The notes under the pieces were generated by a model that did no database searches, was not told the origin of the DNA, and saw only the letters and a program-made list of their open reading frames with translations. From Methylotenera_A aquatica (lineage in GTDB: Bacteria > Pseudomonadota > Gammaproteobacteria > Burkholderiales > Methylophilaceae), in the NCBI GenBank assembly GCA_965601485.1, contig OZ271846.1, positions 372,001 through 436,000 on the forward strand: 64,000 nucleotides of DNA. The letters run 5' to 3'. Position numbers and translations under genes: made by a program. Each line of letters begins with the position of its first letter. Within the stretch, counting starts at the first letter, position 1. Positions 17,345 through 26,900 of this stretch are shown piece by piece.

Positions 17345-18181
17345 ATGGCAACTTACGCAATTGGTGATATTCAGGGCTGTTACCACGCATTTAGGGCGCT
17401 GCTAACGTGCTTGTCGTTTAACCCACTGCATGATCAACTACGATTGGTTGGCGATTTAATTAATCGCGGTAACGGCTCGCTTGAAGTGTTGCGCTGGTGC
17501 TATCAACATCAGTCATCAATTAAAGTGGTATTGGGCAATCACGATTTACACGCGCTTGCGGTGGCGCATCATCTTAAAAAAGCCCATAAAAGTGATACCT
17601 TGCAAGCAATTATGGATGCCGCTGATGTCGTTGATTTACTGACTTGGCTACGTCACCAGCCGCTGATGATTGTCGATATGGATGATAATCAAATGCGTTA
17701 TGCCGCAGTGCACGCAGGCTTATTGCCACAATGGTCTATCAATTCGGCGTTAGCTTATTCGCAAGAAGTAGAGCGCGCATTGCAGGCGCACGATTATCAA
17801 CTTTTTCTGGCTAATATGTATGGCGACCAGCCAGCTAATTGGCAAGATGATCTAATTGGAGTTGATCGACTTAAAGTAATTACCAACGCCATGACGCGCA
17901 TGCGTGTGTGCAAAGCTGATGGTGAAATGGAATTTGCGTTCAAAGGACAGTTGCAAGATGTGCCTGCCGATTACATGCCTTGGTTTAATGCACCAAATCG
18001 GCATTCACAAAATACCCGAATATATTGCGGGCATTGGTCTGCGCTGGGTTTTAGTCAACGTAATAATGTAACTAGCCTTGATACAGGCTGTTTATGGGGT
18101 GGACAGTTGAGTGCCATTTGCATTGAAACGGGTGCTATTACACAGGTGCAGCACGATACAAGAGATACGCCTTTAAGCTAA
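17345..18181 (+). CDS. apaH: symmetrical diadenosine tetraphosphatase
   Basis: ApaH splits Ap4A into two ADP and also removes Np4 caps from RNA. The 278-residue protein has the metallophosphatase motifs GDIQGCY (7-13), GDLINRG (37-43), GNHD (65-68), and the later histidine motifs HAGLLPQW and GHWSALGF. The ApaH-specific stretch LTWLRHQPLM is present. The last nine bases overlap the convergent acyltransferase gene. Confidence 0.96.
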   Translation: MATYAIGDIQGCYHAFRALLTCLSFNPLHDQLRLVGDLINRGNGSLEVLRWCYQHQSSIKVVLGNHDLHALAVAHHLKKAHKSDTLQAIMDAADVVDLLTWLRHQPLMIVDMDDNQMRYAAVHAGLLPQWSINSALAYSQEVERALQAHDYQLFLANMYGDQPANWQDDLIGVDRLKVITNAMTRMRVCKADGEMEFAFKGQLQDVPADYMPWFNAPNRHSQNTRIYCGHWSALGFSQRNNVTSLDTGCLWGGQLSAICIETGAITQVQHDTRDTPLS

Positions 18182-18919
18182 TTTAGCCACAATGGCGTCA
18201 TACGCGGCTTGTGTTAAATCATGTCTATCTTTGCCTGAAGTTTTAATTGGGCTTAAAAAATGTAATTCTACAAGTGCGTTTTTTTGCTTTATTACTTCAA
18301 GCATCGACTCAATCAATACTGTTTCGCCCGCGTAAGCCATATTCGTGTTGATGCTACCATCTTTGTTTACATAACGAATTGCCACCGGCCAAATGACGCT
18401 ATTGGCGGAAATCGCGGCCTGTAATACGCTGCTTTTAAACGGCAAAACTTGCTTGCCATCTGTTGTTGTACCTTCTGGAAAAAAACATAAATTATCGCCT
18501 GCTATTAAGCTGGCAGCGGTGATATTAACGATTTTGGCCGCTTCTTGTTTTTTGCTTCTATCAATAAATAAAGTATTAGCTTTTGCAACCAAATAGCCAA
18601 ATATAGGCCAGCTTCTAATTTCAGCTTTGGCAATAAAGCGCAACGCTATTTTACTGTTTAGCGCATGAATATCTGACCATGATATGTGATTCGCCACAAA
18701 CATCACACCTCTTGTGCTGCTTGGAGGCAGATTGCCAAAAGTGACTACTTTGATGTGAAAAGCGCGCAATAATCCAGCACACCACCATTTAATGATCGCC
18801 GCTTTTTTATTTTTATTAATAAAAGATAAAAAAACTGAGGCAATTATTAATCCAACAATGGTGTGAAGGAAAACATGCGCAATGCGGTAAATTTGAGCGA
18901 TTAAGCTGGTTTGATGCAA
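18173..18919 (-). CDS. 1-acylglycerol-3-phosphate acyltransferase-like protein
   Basis: The 248-residue protein belongs to the PlsC family of membrane O-acyltransferases. The catalytic NHISWSD motif (about 70-76) and the FPEGTTTDG motif (about 141-149) are intact, after an N-terminal membrane helix (about 12-32). It follows the GNAT acyltransferase gene with one base between them, so the two are translationally linked. That pairing is typical of OlsB-OlsA, where OlsA acylates lyso-ornithine lipid; a general lysophosphatidate acyltransferase is the alternative. Confidence 0.85.
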   Translation of the reverse strand: MHQTSLIAQIYRIAHVFLHTIVGLIIASVFLSFINKNKKAAIIKWWCAGLLRAFHIKVVTFGNLPPSSTRGVMFVANHISWSDIHALNSKIALRFIAKAEIRSWPIFGYLVAKANTLFIDRSKKQEAAKIVNITAASLIAGDNLCFFPEGTTTDGKQVLPFKSSVLQAAISANSVIWPVAIRYVNKDGSINTNMAYAGETVLIESMLEVIKQKNALVELHFLSPIKTSGKDRHDLTQAAYDAIVAKLA

Positions 18920-19717
18920 TTATTTTAAGAAATGCGAAGCATATCGTCCGTTAATTTTTGATAACGGTAACATTACCAGCATATCGGCTGTATTGAAATG
19001 GGCATCCCACGCTGGTTCGCCACAAATATAAGCGCCTAGTCTTAGATAGCCCTTAATAAGGGGCGGGCAGATCACTTGCACATCTTGATTTAGCGCGTGA
19101 ATTGGCAAGGCTATGCGCGGAAAAACGCGGTATTCAGGCGGTGATAGGTAATCTTCTTTAAGTTTATTGTACAAACTAGCCGCCATATGGCCGCCATCGT
19201 TAATTGGAACGCTTCCGCAACCAATCATATATTCATAGTTATGCGTTTGCATATATTTGGCTAAACCGGCCCAAAGCATGGCAATGGTGCCCCCGTTGCG
19301 ATAATTTTGATGCACGCAAGCGCGGCCGACTTCTACCGTGCTTTTAAATAAGTGGGATAAGCGTGTTAAATCAAATTCGCCTGCAGAATAATAGCCTCCT
19401 GCTTCGTTAGCTTTTTCCGGACTTAAAATTCGGTAAGTGCCAACCACTTGATTAGTCGTTGTTTCGCGCACTAGTAAGTGCTCACAAAATTCGTCAAAAC
19501 CATCTACGTCTAATCCGCCGCGACCAGTTAAATGGGCGCCCATTTCTTCTGCAAATACTTTATAGCGCAAGCGTTGTGCTTCAGCTACTTCGGCGGGGTT
19601 GCGCGCCAAACTAATGCTAACGCCTCTTGGCTGATTGTTTAGCTGGTTGCTTGTCTGATTGCTAGTTTGGTTAATAGCTTGTTGGTCCTGTTGCTGAGCA
19701 TTTTTATTATCAAACAT
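18920..19717 (-). CDS. GNAT-fold N-acyltransferase, OlsB-like
   Basis: The 265-residue protein has an acetyltransferase-like core (about 34-200) of the kind used by ornithine N-acyltransferase OlsB and related hemolysin-like enzymes: LRYKVFAEEMGAHL, DEFCEHLLV, VGTYRIL, VEVGRACVHQNYRNG and YMIGCGSVP. It would attach a 3-hydroxyacyl chain to an amino acid. It lies directly upstream of a PlsC-type gene. The first 32 residues are low complexity, rich in Gln and Asn, with TSNQ repeated, and are unlike the rest. The amino-acid substrate is inferred, not shown. Confidence 0.75.
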   Translation of the reverse strand: MFDNKNAQQQDQQAINQTSNQTSNQLNNQPRGVSISLARNPAEVAEAQRLRYKVFAEEMGAHLTGRGGLDVDGFDEFCEHLLVRETTTNQVVGTYRILSPEKANEAGGYYSAGEFDLTRLSHLFKSTVEVGRACVHQNYRNGGTIAMLWAGLAKYMQTHNYEYMIGCGSVPINDGGHMAASLYNKLKEDYLSPPEYRVFPRIALPIHALNQDVQVICPPLIKGYLRLGAYICGEPAWDAHFNTADMLVMLPLSKINGRYASHFLK

Positions 19718-19860
19718 TAAATCTCTCCGATATTTCAGAAGATTTTATGTGCTGAATATGAATTATTGATGAAAATTAAATGACTAAATGATGACAGAAA
19801 AATGAAGGTATTACATTAATTGTCTACATTAAAGACTTAGATTTAGTAGTCTAGACTTTT

Positions 19861-20313
19861 TTAATGAGTAATACGTGAGGTATCAGAATTTTCAATAAGA
19901 CGCACTTTGTCACCAGGATTAAATTGTTCATCGGCCTCTTGAACAATTGCAATCATGGCGCCGCCATCTAATTTAACAGTAATTTCTATGGCATCTTTGC
20001 GGGTAAGCCCTTCTTCTGCCGCTGAGCCTGCTAGCCCTCCTACAACTGCGCCAATTACAGCTCCAATAGCGCTACCACGACCACTGCCAACAGAACTCCC
20101 AGCGATGCCGCCAACAGCGCCACCCGCGATAGTGCCAACAGGAGATTTAGTGCCTTCTAATCTAACCGTGCGCACACTTTCGACAACGCCAGTTCTAACT
20201 GTTTGTACTTTTCTGGCATCTTCTCGTTTATAAACACTGCCAGAATTAGAGCTGGCGCATGCTACCGTTAATAAGGCTAAAAAAACAATCATTAATAATT
20301 TTGAGCTGTTCAT
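19861..20313 (-). CDS. glycine-zipper outer-membrane lipoprotein
   Basis: The 150-residue protein has a lipoprotein signal (residues 1-18, LLTVAC with the lipidated cysteine at 19) and a glycine-zipper segment (about 63-100, GGAVGGIAGSSVGSGRGSA and then GAVVGGLAG) as in SlyB and the Rickettsia 17-kDa antigen family. A small beta domain follows. Such proteins sit in the outer membrane and affect envelope integrity. It is a single gene with an upstream region of about 40 bases before the kinase gene. Confidence 0.88.
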   Translation of the reverse strand: MNSSKLLMIVFLALLTVACASSNSGSVYKREDARKVQTVRTGVVESVRTVRLEGTKSPVGTIAGGAVGGIAGSSVGSGRGSAIGAVIGAVVGGLAGSAAEEGLTRKDAIEITVKLDGGAMIAIVQEADEQFNPGDKVRLIENSDTSRITH

Positions 20314-20354
20314 TATTTAATTCCTTTATTAAGTTAACTGCAATTCTTTGAATA

Positions 20355-21338
20355 TCAATTCAATTGGCTAGCAGCTACTTTCGTTTGTAAAGCCGCCTGC
20401 TCAGCCGAAACTTCGGAGATTAGGGCTTGCGCATAAAAATTTTCAATTTCTATACGGCTTGGATTATGATTTTGGCCGCCACGGCTAGCAATTTTAATGG
20501 CTCCCATGGTTGAGGCTAATCGACCACAAGTCACCCAATCCCAGCCGTTAGCAATGCCATATAACAAGCCAGCGCGATAAGCATCTCCGCAACCAGTTGG
20601 GTCTACAATCTTTTCTGCCTTAACGCATGGAATCTCAAAACGTTGACCATCCGCATAAATATGTGAGCCACTGCCGCCTAATGTAACAATCAGCGCTTTA
20701 ACCTTTTTAGCCAGCTCTTCCAAAGTTAAGCCAGTTTTGTCTTGTAGCACTTGCGCTTCGTAATCGTTAACGGCTAAATAAGTCGCCATCTCAATAAAAT
20801 AAAGTAAATCTTCGCCGTTAAACATCGGCAAGCCTTGACCAGGGTCAAACATAAAAGGAATGCCTGCCTCAAAACATTCTTTGGCGTGCTGAAACATGCC
20901 ATCGCGGCCATCTGGCGCAATAATCGCCAATGACACTTCTTTAACGTCTTTCACGCTATTTTGGTGCGATTCTACCATCGCGCCTGGGTGAAAAGCGGTA
21001 ATCTGATTATCATCAATATCGGTAGTAATAAAAGCCTGTGCGGTAAAGCTGCCATCAATTTGCTTGATGTGTGTTCTATTAAGCTTATTTTTATTGAGCC
21101 AACTGGTGTAATTGCCAAAGTCTTCGCCAACGGTTGCCATAATCAATGGCTTACCTTCTAGTAGTTGCAAGTTATAAGCAATATTGCCCGCCGTACCGCC
21201 AAATTCACGGCGCATTTCTGGCACGTAAAACGCAACACTTAGTTTGTGAATTTTGTCGGGCAGAATGTGATTTTTAAATTGATCTTGAAACACCATAATA
21301 GTGTCGAAGGCGAGTGAGCCACAAATAAGCGTTTGCAT
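20355..21338 (-). CDS. PfkB-family sugar/nucleoside kinase
   Basis: The 327-residue protein is a ribokinase-like (PfkB) kinase. GGTAGNIAYNLQLL (about 47-60) is the N-terminal substrate-side motif and DPTGCGDAYRAGLLYG (about 245-260) holds the catalytic aspartate and anion hole. Closest by pattern are the proteobacterial adenosine-kinase-like 'carbohydrate kinase' proteins beginning TLICGSLAFDTIMVF. The substrate (adenosine or a sugar) cannot be told from sequence alone. Confidence 0.88.
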   Translation of the reverse strand: MQTLICGSLAFDTIMVFQDQFKNHILPDKIHKLSVAFYVPEMRREFGGTAGNIAYNLQLLEGKPLIMATVGEDFGNYTSWLNKNKLNRTHIKQIDGSFTAQAFITTDIDDNQITAFHPGAMVESHQNSVKDVKEVSLAIIAPDGRDGMFQHAKECFEAGIPFMFDPGQGLPMFNGEDLLYFIEMATYLAVNDYEAQVLQDKTGLTLEELAKKVKALIVTLGGSGSHIYADGQRFEIPCVKAEKIVDPTGCGDAYRAGLLYGIANGWDWVTCGRLASTMGAIKIASRGGQNHNPSRIEIENFYAQALISEVSAEQAALQTKVAASQLN

Positions 21339-21449
21339 AATAATACCTATATTTTAAAACGATATTATCTTAGCGTAAACCTAAGCTAGGCAAGCAATGT
21401 TTTGGAGAAATATAATTATAAGTAATTACTTGTCACAATTGCTTAAAGA

Positions 21450-22016
21450 CTAGGACTGTTTAATCGCACTATCGATTAAGATTTTGACCGCTTTTTTGGC
21501 GTATTTAATCGCGCCAGAGCCGCGCTTCATCTGCTCTGCTTGCGCAGCGCCTTCAAATAATAATGACAGTTGCAAGGCAAGACCATCCGCATCTTTGACT
21601 TTTGCGTCCGTTGCTAGCTTACTAATAAATTGTCTGAATTCACGTGATTGCTGAGATGATAATTTGTGAATAGCGTTTTCTTCATTGGGAAACTCGGTCG
21701 ACGCTTTAATAAAACCCACCCCGATAAACGCGGAAGAATTAACCCACTCCTCAATATAGTCAAATAAATGCTGAATTTTATCGGTAGGTTTTTTGGTATT
21801 TGCGTTGAGTTTTTCTTCTAACCAGCTTAGAAAATCCTGATGGCTCTTTTGCAATACTGCAATAATTAACTGCTCTTTAGTATTGAAATACTTATAAAGC
21901 GTCATTTTGGTGGTGCCAGCAACAGCCACAATGGTATCCACTCCAGTCGAATTGATACCTCTGGAATGAAATAAATCGGTTGCGACCAATAAAATTTTGT
22001 CTTTTAACAAGCTCAT
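21450..22016 (-). CDS. TetR/AcrR-family regulator
   Basis: The 188-residue protein has an N-terminal TetR DNA-binding domain (about 5-50, with the helix-turn-helix TGVDTIVAVAGTTKMTLYKYF) and a variable C-terminal ligand domain. It stands alone, with the kinase gene downstream on the same strand (111 bases) and an AT-rich region upstream that holds inverted repeats likely to be its operator. No neighbouring transporter or enzyme reveals its target. Confidence 0.9.
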   Translation of the reverse strand: MSLLKDKILLVATDLFHSRGINSTGVDTIVAVAGTTKMTLYKYFNTKEQLIIAVLQKSHQDFLSWLEEKLNANTKKPTDKIQHLFDYIEEWVNSSAFIGVGFIKASTEFPNEENAIHKLSSQQSREFRQFISKLATDAKVKDADGLALQLSLLFEGAAQAEQMKRGSGAIKYAKKAVKILIDSAIKQS

Positions 22017-22403
22017 AAAAATGTGTATAGCATGAGATTAATTAGCTCTGTAAAATATACTTATGTGTAATAATATTTTAATAAATTGATTTTATATTTT
22101 ACATAAGTAACTAATATAATTGAAAATATTTATTTACCTATAATTTAATTTGATTTTAATATATACAGTTATGTATATTAATTTATTTAGCTAATTTAAT
22201 TCGTAGTAACAAATGAATCAGTTAAAAAATGCAGCAATTTAAGCAGCGGCGGTATTATCAAGTGTATGAGCTTCTATGACAAAAGATAAAGCAGCCAATT
22301 TTAGTGATTTAGATAATTTGAAAAAATTACTGAGTAATTTAGATGGTTGTTTTAAAAAGCTGGGATACTAATACAGGACGTGCCTAGCTTTTTTGCAATT
22401 GCT
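22017..22403. promoter_or_regulatory. AT-rich regulatory region upstream of the TetR gene
   Basis: This 387-base gap has no convincing gene. TACTTATGT (22058-22066) and ACATAAGTA (22101-22109) form an inverted pair, and a further ACAGTTATGTATA-like copy lies near 22165; these are candidate TetR operators. A 31-codon frame from ATG 22276 to 22371 (MTKDKAANFSDLDNLKKLL...) is present but I have no support for it being a gene. Confidence 0.4.
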
Positions 22404-22868
22404 TTAATTGGTTGAGTTTGCCATTAGCATGGGTGTGAAGTTGCATCGCAACATGTCTAACATTGTATGAACTAATTTTTGATCTTGTATATTAGTTGAA
22501 GTTTGACCAGATACAATATTCTCAAAGTACACTTTTTTGTAAGAATCAGGTACCTGTAATGCCTCAACCAGCTGGCAATTAACTTTGCGCATTTGATTAA
22601 TCTGCGTAATCAGTGCAGTGGTTTCTTCTGGGGTGGCAATCAAACTAAAATCAGTTGTTTCTTTGATGGGTTTAATATAAGCCGCCTGCGTCACAGTGTC
22701 TGTATCATATTGATGATTAACAACTTGCAGTGTATTGAATAATGGCTGACCATCTTGCTCAAGTGCTCTTAGTTGTTTCTGTAATACAGGCGCATCTAAC
22801 CAATCTTCTTAAATATCAAATAAGCTTAAAAGCCTTACGCTAGGTGTTGTGCTCGATTTTTTAAGCAT
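22404..22868 (-). pseudogene. conserved-looking gene interrupted by one in-frame TAA
   Basis: Reading the minus strand from ATG 22868, the frame runs MLKKSSTTPSVRLLSLFDI, meets a single TAA at 22809-22811, then continues as EDWLDAPVLQKQLRALEQDG without another stop to 22404. In total 154 codons are in one frame. The stop could be a TTA-to-TAA change, since leucine would fit the helix there. Either the gene is dead, or a shorter protein is made from the GTG at 22694 (96 residues). The family is unknown to me; it is helical and soluble, with one conserved-looking HTMLDML segment near the end. Confidence 0.6.
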
Positions 22869-22936
22869 ATGGATGAGTCAATCCGATTGCAGAAAGTATG
22901 TATCTAAACTATTCATTCTTGGCCTTATCTATTCAA

Positions 22937-23347
22937 CTAGAACGGCTTTACAACCACTAAGATAATCACAGCAAATAATATGAACACAGGCGCTTCGTTA
23001 AACCAGCGATACCATACATGGCTGTGGGAATTCTTACCTGCTTTAAAAGCGCGCATCAATTTGCCGCAATATAGATGATAGCCAATTAAGCCTGCAACCA
23101 AAAGCAGCTTGGCATGCAGCCAGCCACCAGTAATGCCATAACCCATCCACAACCATAGTCCAAATACTAAAGCTAATAATGAAAGTGGCAACATAAAGCG
23201 ATACAACTTGTGTTCCATTAAGCTTAAGCGCTCTTGTGTAGCTGCATCCGTTACCATGGCATGGTTCACGAATAAACGTGGCAAATAAAACAAGCCTGCA
23301 AACCAGCTTGTGACAAAAATAATGTGTAATGCTTTAACCCAAAGCAT
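22937..23347 (-). CDS. hemJ: protoporphyrinogen IX oxidase, HemJ type
   Basis: HemJ oxidises protoporphyrinogen IX to protoporphyrin IX, the step before ferrochelatase. The 136-residue protein has four membrane helices and the family signature MLWVKALHIIFVTSWFAGL at the start with YLPRLFVNH, and a C-terminal WYRWFNEAPV. The start codon shares one base with the stop of the upstream tlpA-type gene, so they are co-translated. Heme supply is relevant to the oxidase cluster of this window. Confidence 0.9.
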   Translation of the reverse strand: MLWVKALHIIFVTSWFAGLFYLPRLFVNHAMVTDAATQERLSLMEHKLYRFMLPLSLLALVFGLWLWMGYGITGGWLHAKLLLVAGLIGYHLYCGKLMRAFKAGKNSHSHVWYRWFNEAPVFILFAVIILVVVKPF

Positions 23348-23844
23348 TATTTAGCCAGCTCACTATTCAATAATTGGTGCAATTTAGCAAAATCTAATTC
23401 GCCAATAGTGCGCTGCAAGCGATTACCTTTTTTATCAAAAATAAAAGCAGTGGGTGTTAAATTGATGCCACCAAATGCTTGGGTCACCACCGAAAACCCA
23501 TCATGCATCACAGGGAATGGTAGGGCTTTTTGTTTTGTGTAATTAAGTACTTGTGCAGGCGGATCATAAGGCATTGCCACGGATATGATTTCAAAACCTT
23601 TTGATTTGTAGTTGTTGTATGTGTTAATTAAATCAGGCATTTCTTTAATGCAGCCAGGGCAATCGGTTGCCCAAAAATTGATCAACACCACTTTGCCTTT
23701 CAAATCAGCCATTCTGATTTTCTTACCTTCAATGGTAGTGAAGGTAATTTCAGGCGCTTGTGATTTATTGCTTAGGCTAAAGCCTAAAAATACCAGTAAA
23801 GCCAAAATGGCGATTGGAATCAATAATTTTTTAACCGTAGACAT
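23347..23844 (-). CDS. TlpA-family thiol-disulfide protein
   Basis: The 165-residue protein has an uncleaved N-terminal membrane anchor (about 8-25) and a periplasmic thioredoxin fold with the active site WATDCPGC (about 59-66). FDKKGNRLQRTIGE is the usual late strand. It probably reduces disulfides in the periplasm, for example in apocytochrome c or copper proteins. It overlaps hemJ by one base. Confidence 0.9.
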   Translation of the reverse strand: MSTVKKLLIPIAILALLVFLGFSLSNKSQAPEITFTTIEGKKIRMADLKGKVVLINFWATDCPGCIKEMPDLINTYNNYKSKGFEIISVAMPYDPPAQVLNYTKQKALPFPVMHDGFSVVTQAFGGINLTPTAFIFDKKGNRLQRTIGELDFAKLHQLLNSELAK

Positions 23845-23977
23845 GAACTTATTTTACCGCTTTTTAGTGAAATATTAGAATGAAATAAACGCAATAACCA
23901 TAGAACGCATGCAGTTATTTGCATGTCTACAGCATGTTATAATCTTTAATTAAATTTAGTTTAAATTCAAAACTTAA

Positions 23978-26900
23978 ATGAACGCACCTATACCTGCCAA
24001 AATCTTGCAAAATGAACCAGCACCAGCTGCTGCACGTTTGCGTGAAATCCCTTATAACTACACCTCATTTTCGGATCGCGAAATTGTCATTCGTTTTTTA
24101 GGTGAAGAGATTTGGGATATCTTAAATGAGCTGCGCGGAGAGCGTAAAACCGGCCGCAGCGCGCGCATGTTGTTTGAAGTGCTGGGCGATTTATGGGTGG
24201 TGAGCCGCAACCCGTATCTGCAAGATGACTTATTGGATAATCCGAAACGCCGTAAAGCCTTGATTGATGCGCTTTACCATCGCATTAAAGCCATTGATGA
24301 GCGTAATGTAAACGGTAATAACAGTGGCAATGAAAAAGTAGAAAAATTGGTTGTCGCTGCTACAAATGCGGTTGAAAAATTTGATGAAGACTTTCGTCAA
24401 ACCTATGACTTACGCAAAAAAGCATTAGCGAAATACAGCAAAATCACGCGCAAAGATAACATTCAGTTTGATGGCTTAGCGCGTGTTTCACACGTAACAG
24501 ATGCTACCGACTGGCGCGTGGAATATCCATTCGTAGTACTTAACCCTGATACAGAAATCGAAATTGCCGCTTTGGTTAAAGCCAGTATTGAGCTGGGTTT
24601 AACGGTGATTCCGCGCGGAGGCGGAACAGGTTATACAGGTGGCGCAATCCCGTTAACACCATTGTCTGTGGTAATTAATACCGAAAAATTAGACCGCCAC
24701 ACCGGCGTGCAGATGCGTACATTGCCAGGGGTTGCGCGCCAAGTGGCCACCATTGAGTGTGGTGCAGGCGTTGTCACACGCCGCGCAATGGAAGCGGCAA
24801 CTGAAGCAGGCTTAGAGTTTGCCTGCGACCCAACATCTGCCGACGCTAGCTGTATTGGCGGCAACGTAGCTGTGAATGCAGGCGGTAAAAAAGCTGTGCT
24901 GTGGGGCACTGCGCTGGATAATTTGGCTTCATACCGCATGGTAACGCCAGATGCGACATGGATTGAAGTGGAGCGCTTAGACCATAACCTGGGCAAAATC
25001 CACGATATTGCCATGGCGCGCTTCAAAATCAGCCGTTTTGATATTGATATGAAAACGCAGTTGGGCGAACCCGAGATTATTAGCATCCCTGGCCCCAGTT
25101 TTAGAAAAGTAGGTTTAGGTAAAGATGTAACAGACAAGTTTTTAAGCGGCTTGCCGGGTATTCAAAAAGAGGGTTGCGATGGCTTGATTACCAGCGCCAC
25201 CTTTATTTTGCACCGTATGCCTAAATATGTGCGCACTATTGCTTTGGAGTTTTTTGGCAATGTGTCTCACGCTGTGCCTGCCATCGTTGAGATTAAAGAC
25301 TATCTGGATTCGACTGCCAAGCACACGCCAGCCGTAATCATGGCTGGCTTAGAGCATATGGATGAGCGTTATATCAAAGCGGTTGGCTATGCTACTAAAG
25401 CGGCGCGTCAGCAGCGCCCGAAAATGGTATTGATTGCCGATATTGCCTCTGACGATGAAAACGCAGTGGGTGAAGTCGCGTCTGCCATGGTGCGTATGTG
25501 TAACGCCAAAAACGGTGAAGGTTTTATTGCTGTTTCAGCTGAAGCGCGCAAAAAATTCTGGTTAGATCGCGCGCGAACAGCCGCCATTGCCAAGCACACC
25601 AATGCTTTTAAAATCAATGAAGACGTTGTGATTCCATTGCCTAAACTAGGCGACTATTCAGATGGTATCGAGCGTATTAATATTGAGCTTTCAATTGATA
25701 ATAAGCTCAAATTAGTGGATGCCTTAGAAGCGTTTATGCAGACCGAGTTACCACTGCAAGCCGATGAAGATGGCAATGCCGATGCAGAAATGGTGCACTC
25801 TAAGCAGTTAATTGCATTGCAATTATTACGTGATTTACGCGCGAAATGGCGCTTGATTCTCAATACGCTAGATGAGCCAGTGGGCGTATTGGGAGAGCTT
25901 GGTAAACCACATACGCAATACGAAAATGTGTTCCGTGCGGTGCAATCTTACGATTTGCGTATCTCTTGGAAGCGCGAACTGAAGCGCCCAATGGCAGAGA
26001 TTTTTGCTGGCCGCGAATACCAAAAAATCTTGACGCGTTTTGATGAAATCCACAAAGCTGTGCTTAAAAGTCGCGTCTTTATTGCCTTGCATATGCATGC
26101 GGGTGACGGAAACGTGCACACTAATATTCCTGTTAATTCTGACGATTACGGCATGATGAAACAAGCGCATGATGCGGTGGACCGCGTAATGGCGTTGGCT
26201 AAAGGCTTAAACGGTGTGATTTCTGGTGAGCATGGTATTGGCATTACCAAAATGGAATATCTGGATCAAGCCACCATTGATAATTTTACAGCTTACAAAA
26301 ATAAAGTGGACCCAAATGGCCACTTTAACAAAGGCAAGTTATTGGCAGGCTCTGGGCTTGAGAACGCCTACACCCCAAGCTTTGGCTTGCTGGAACAAGA
26401 ATCTATCATCATGGAGCAATCCGCTATTGGCGAAATTGCCGATGATATTAGCGATTGTTTACGTTGCGGTAAGTGCAAGCCTGTGTGTACTACGCATGTG
26501 CCGCGTGCCAATTTGTTGTATAGTCCGCGTAATAAGATTTTAGGTACGTCATTATTGATTGAAGCGTTCTTGTATGAAGAACAAACACGGCGTGGTATTT
26601 CACTTAAACACTTTGATGAATTTAATGATGTAGCTGACCATTGCACGGTTTGCCATAAATGCTTGAATCCATGCCCTGTGGATATCGATTTTGGTGATGT
26701 TTCGATCAAAATGCGTAACTTTTTGCGCGAACAAGGTAAAAAGCAATTTAATCCTGGTACTGCCGCGGGTATGCTGTTTTTAAACGCCAAAGACCCAGCC
26801 ACCATTAAATTTTTACGCACTACAATGATAGGCTGGGGTTTCAAAGCACAGAATATTGCGCATACGCTGTCGAAAAAATTTGGCCTGCTTAAAGATAAAT

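Noticed and set aside
22276..22371. 31-codon frame upstream of the interrupted gene
   Set aside because: No ribosome-binding site, no recognisable family, and it lies in an AT-rich regulatory region.
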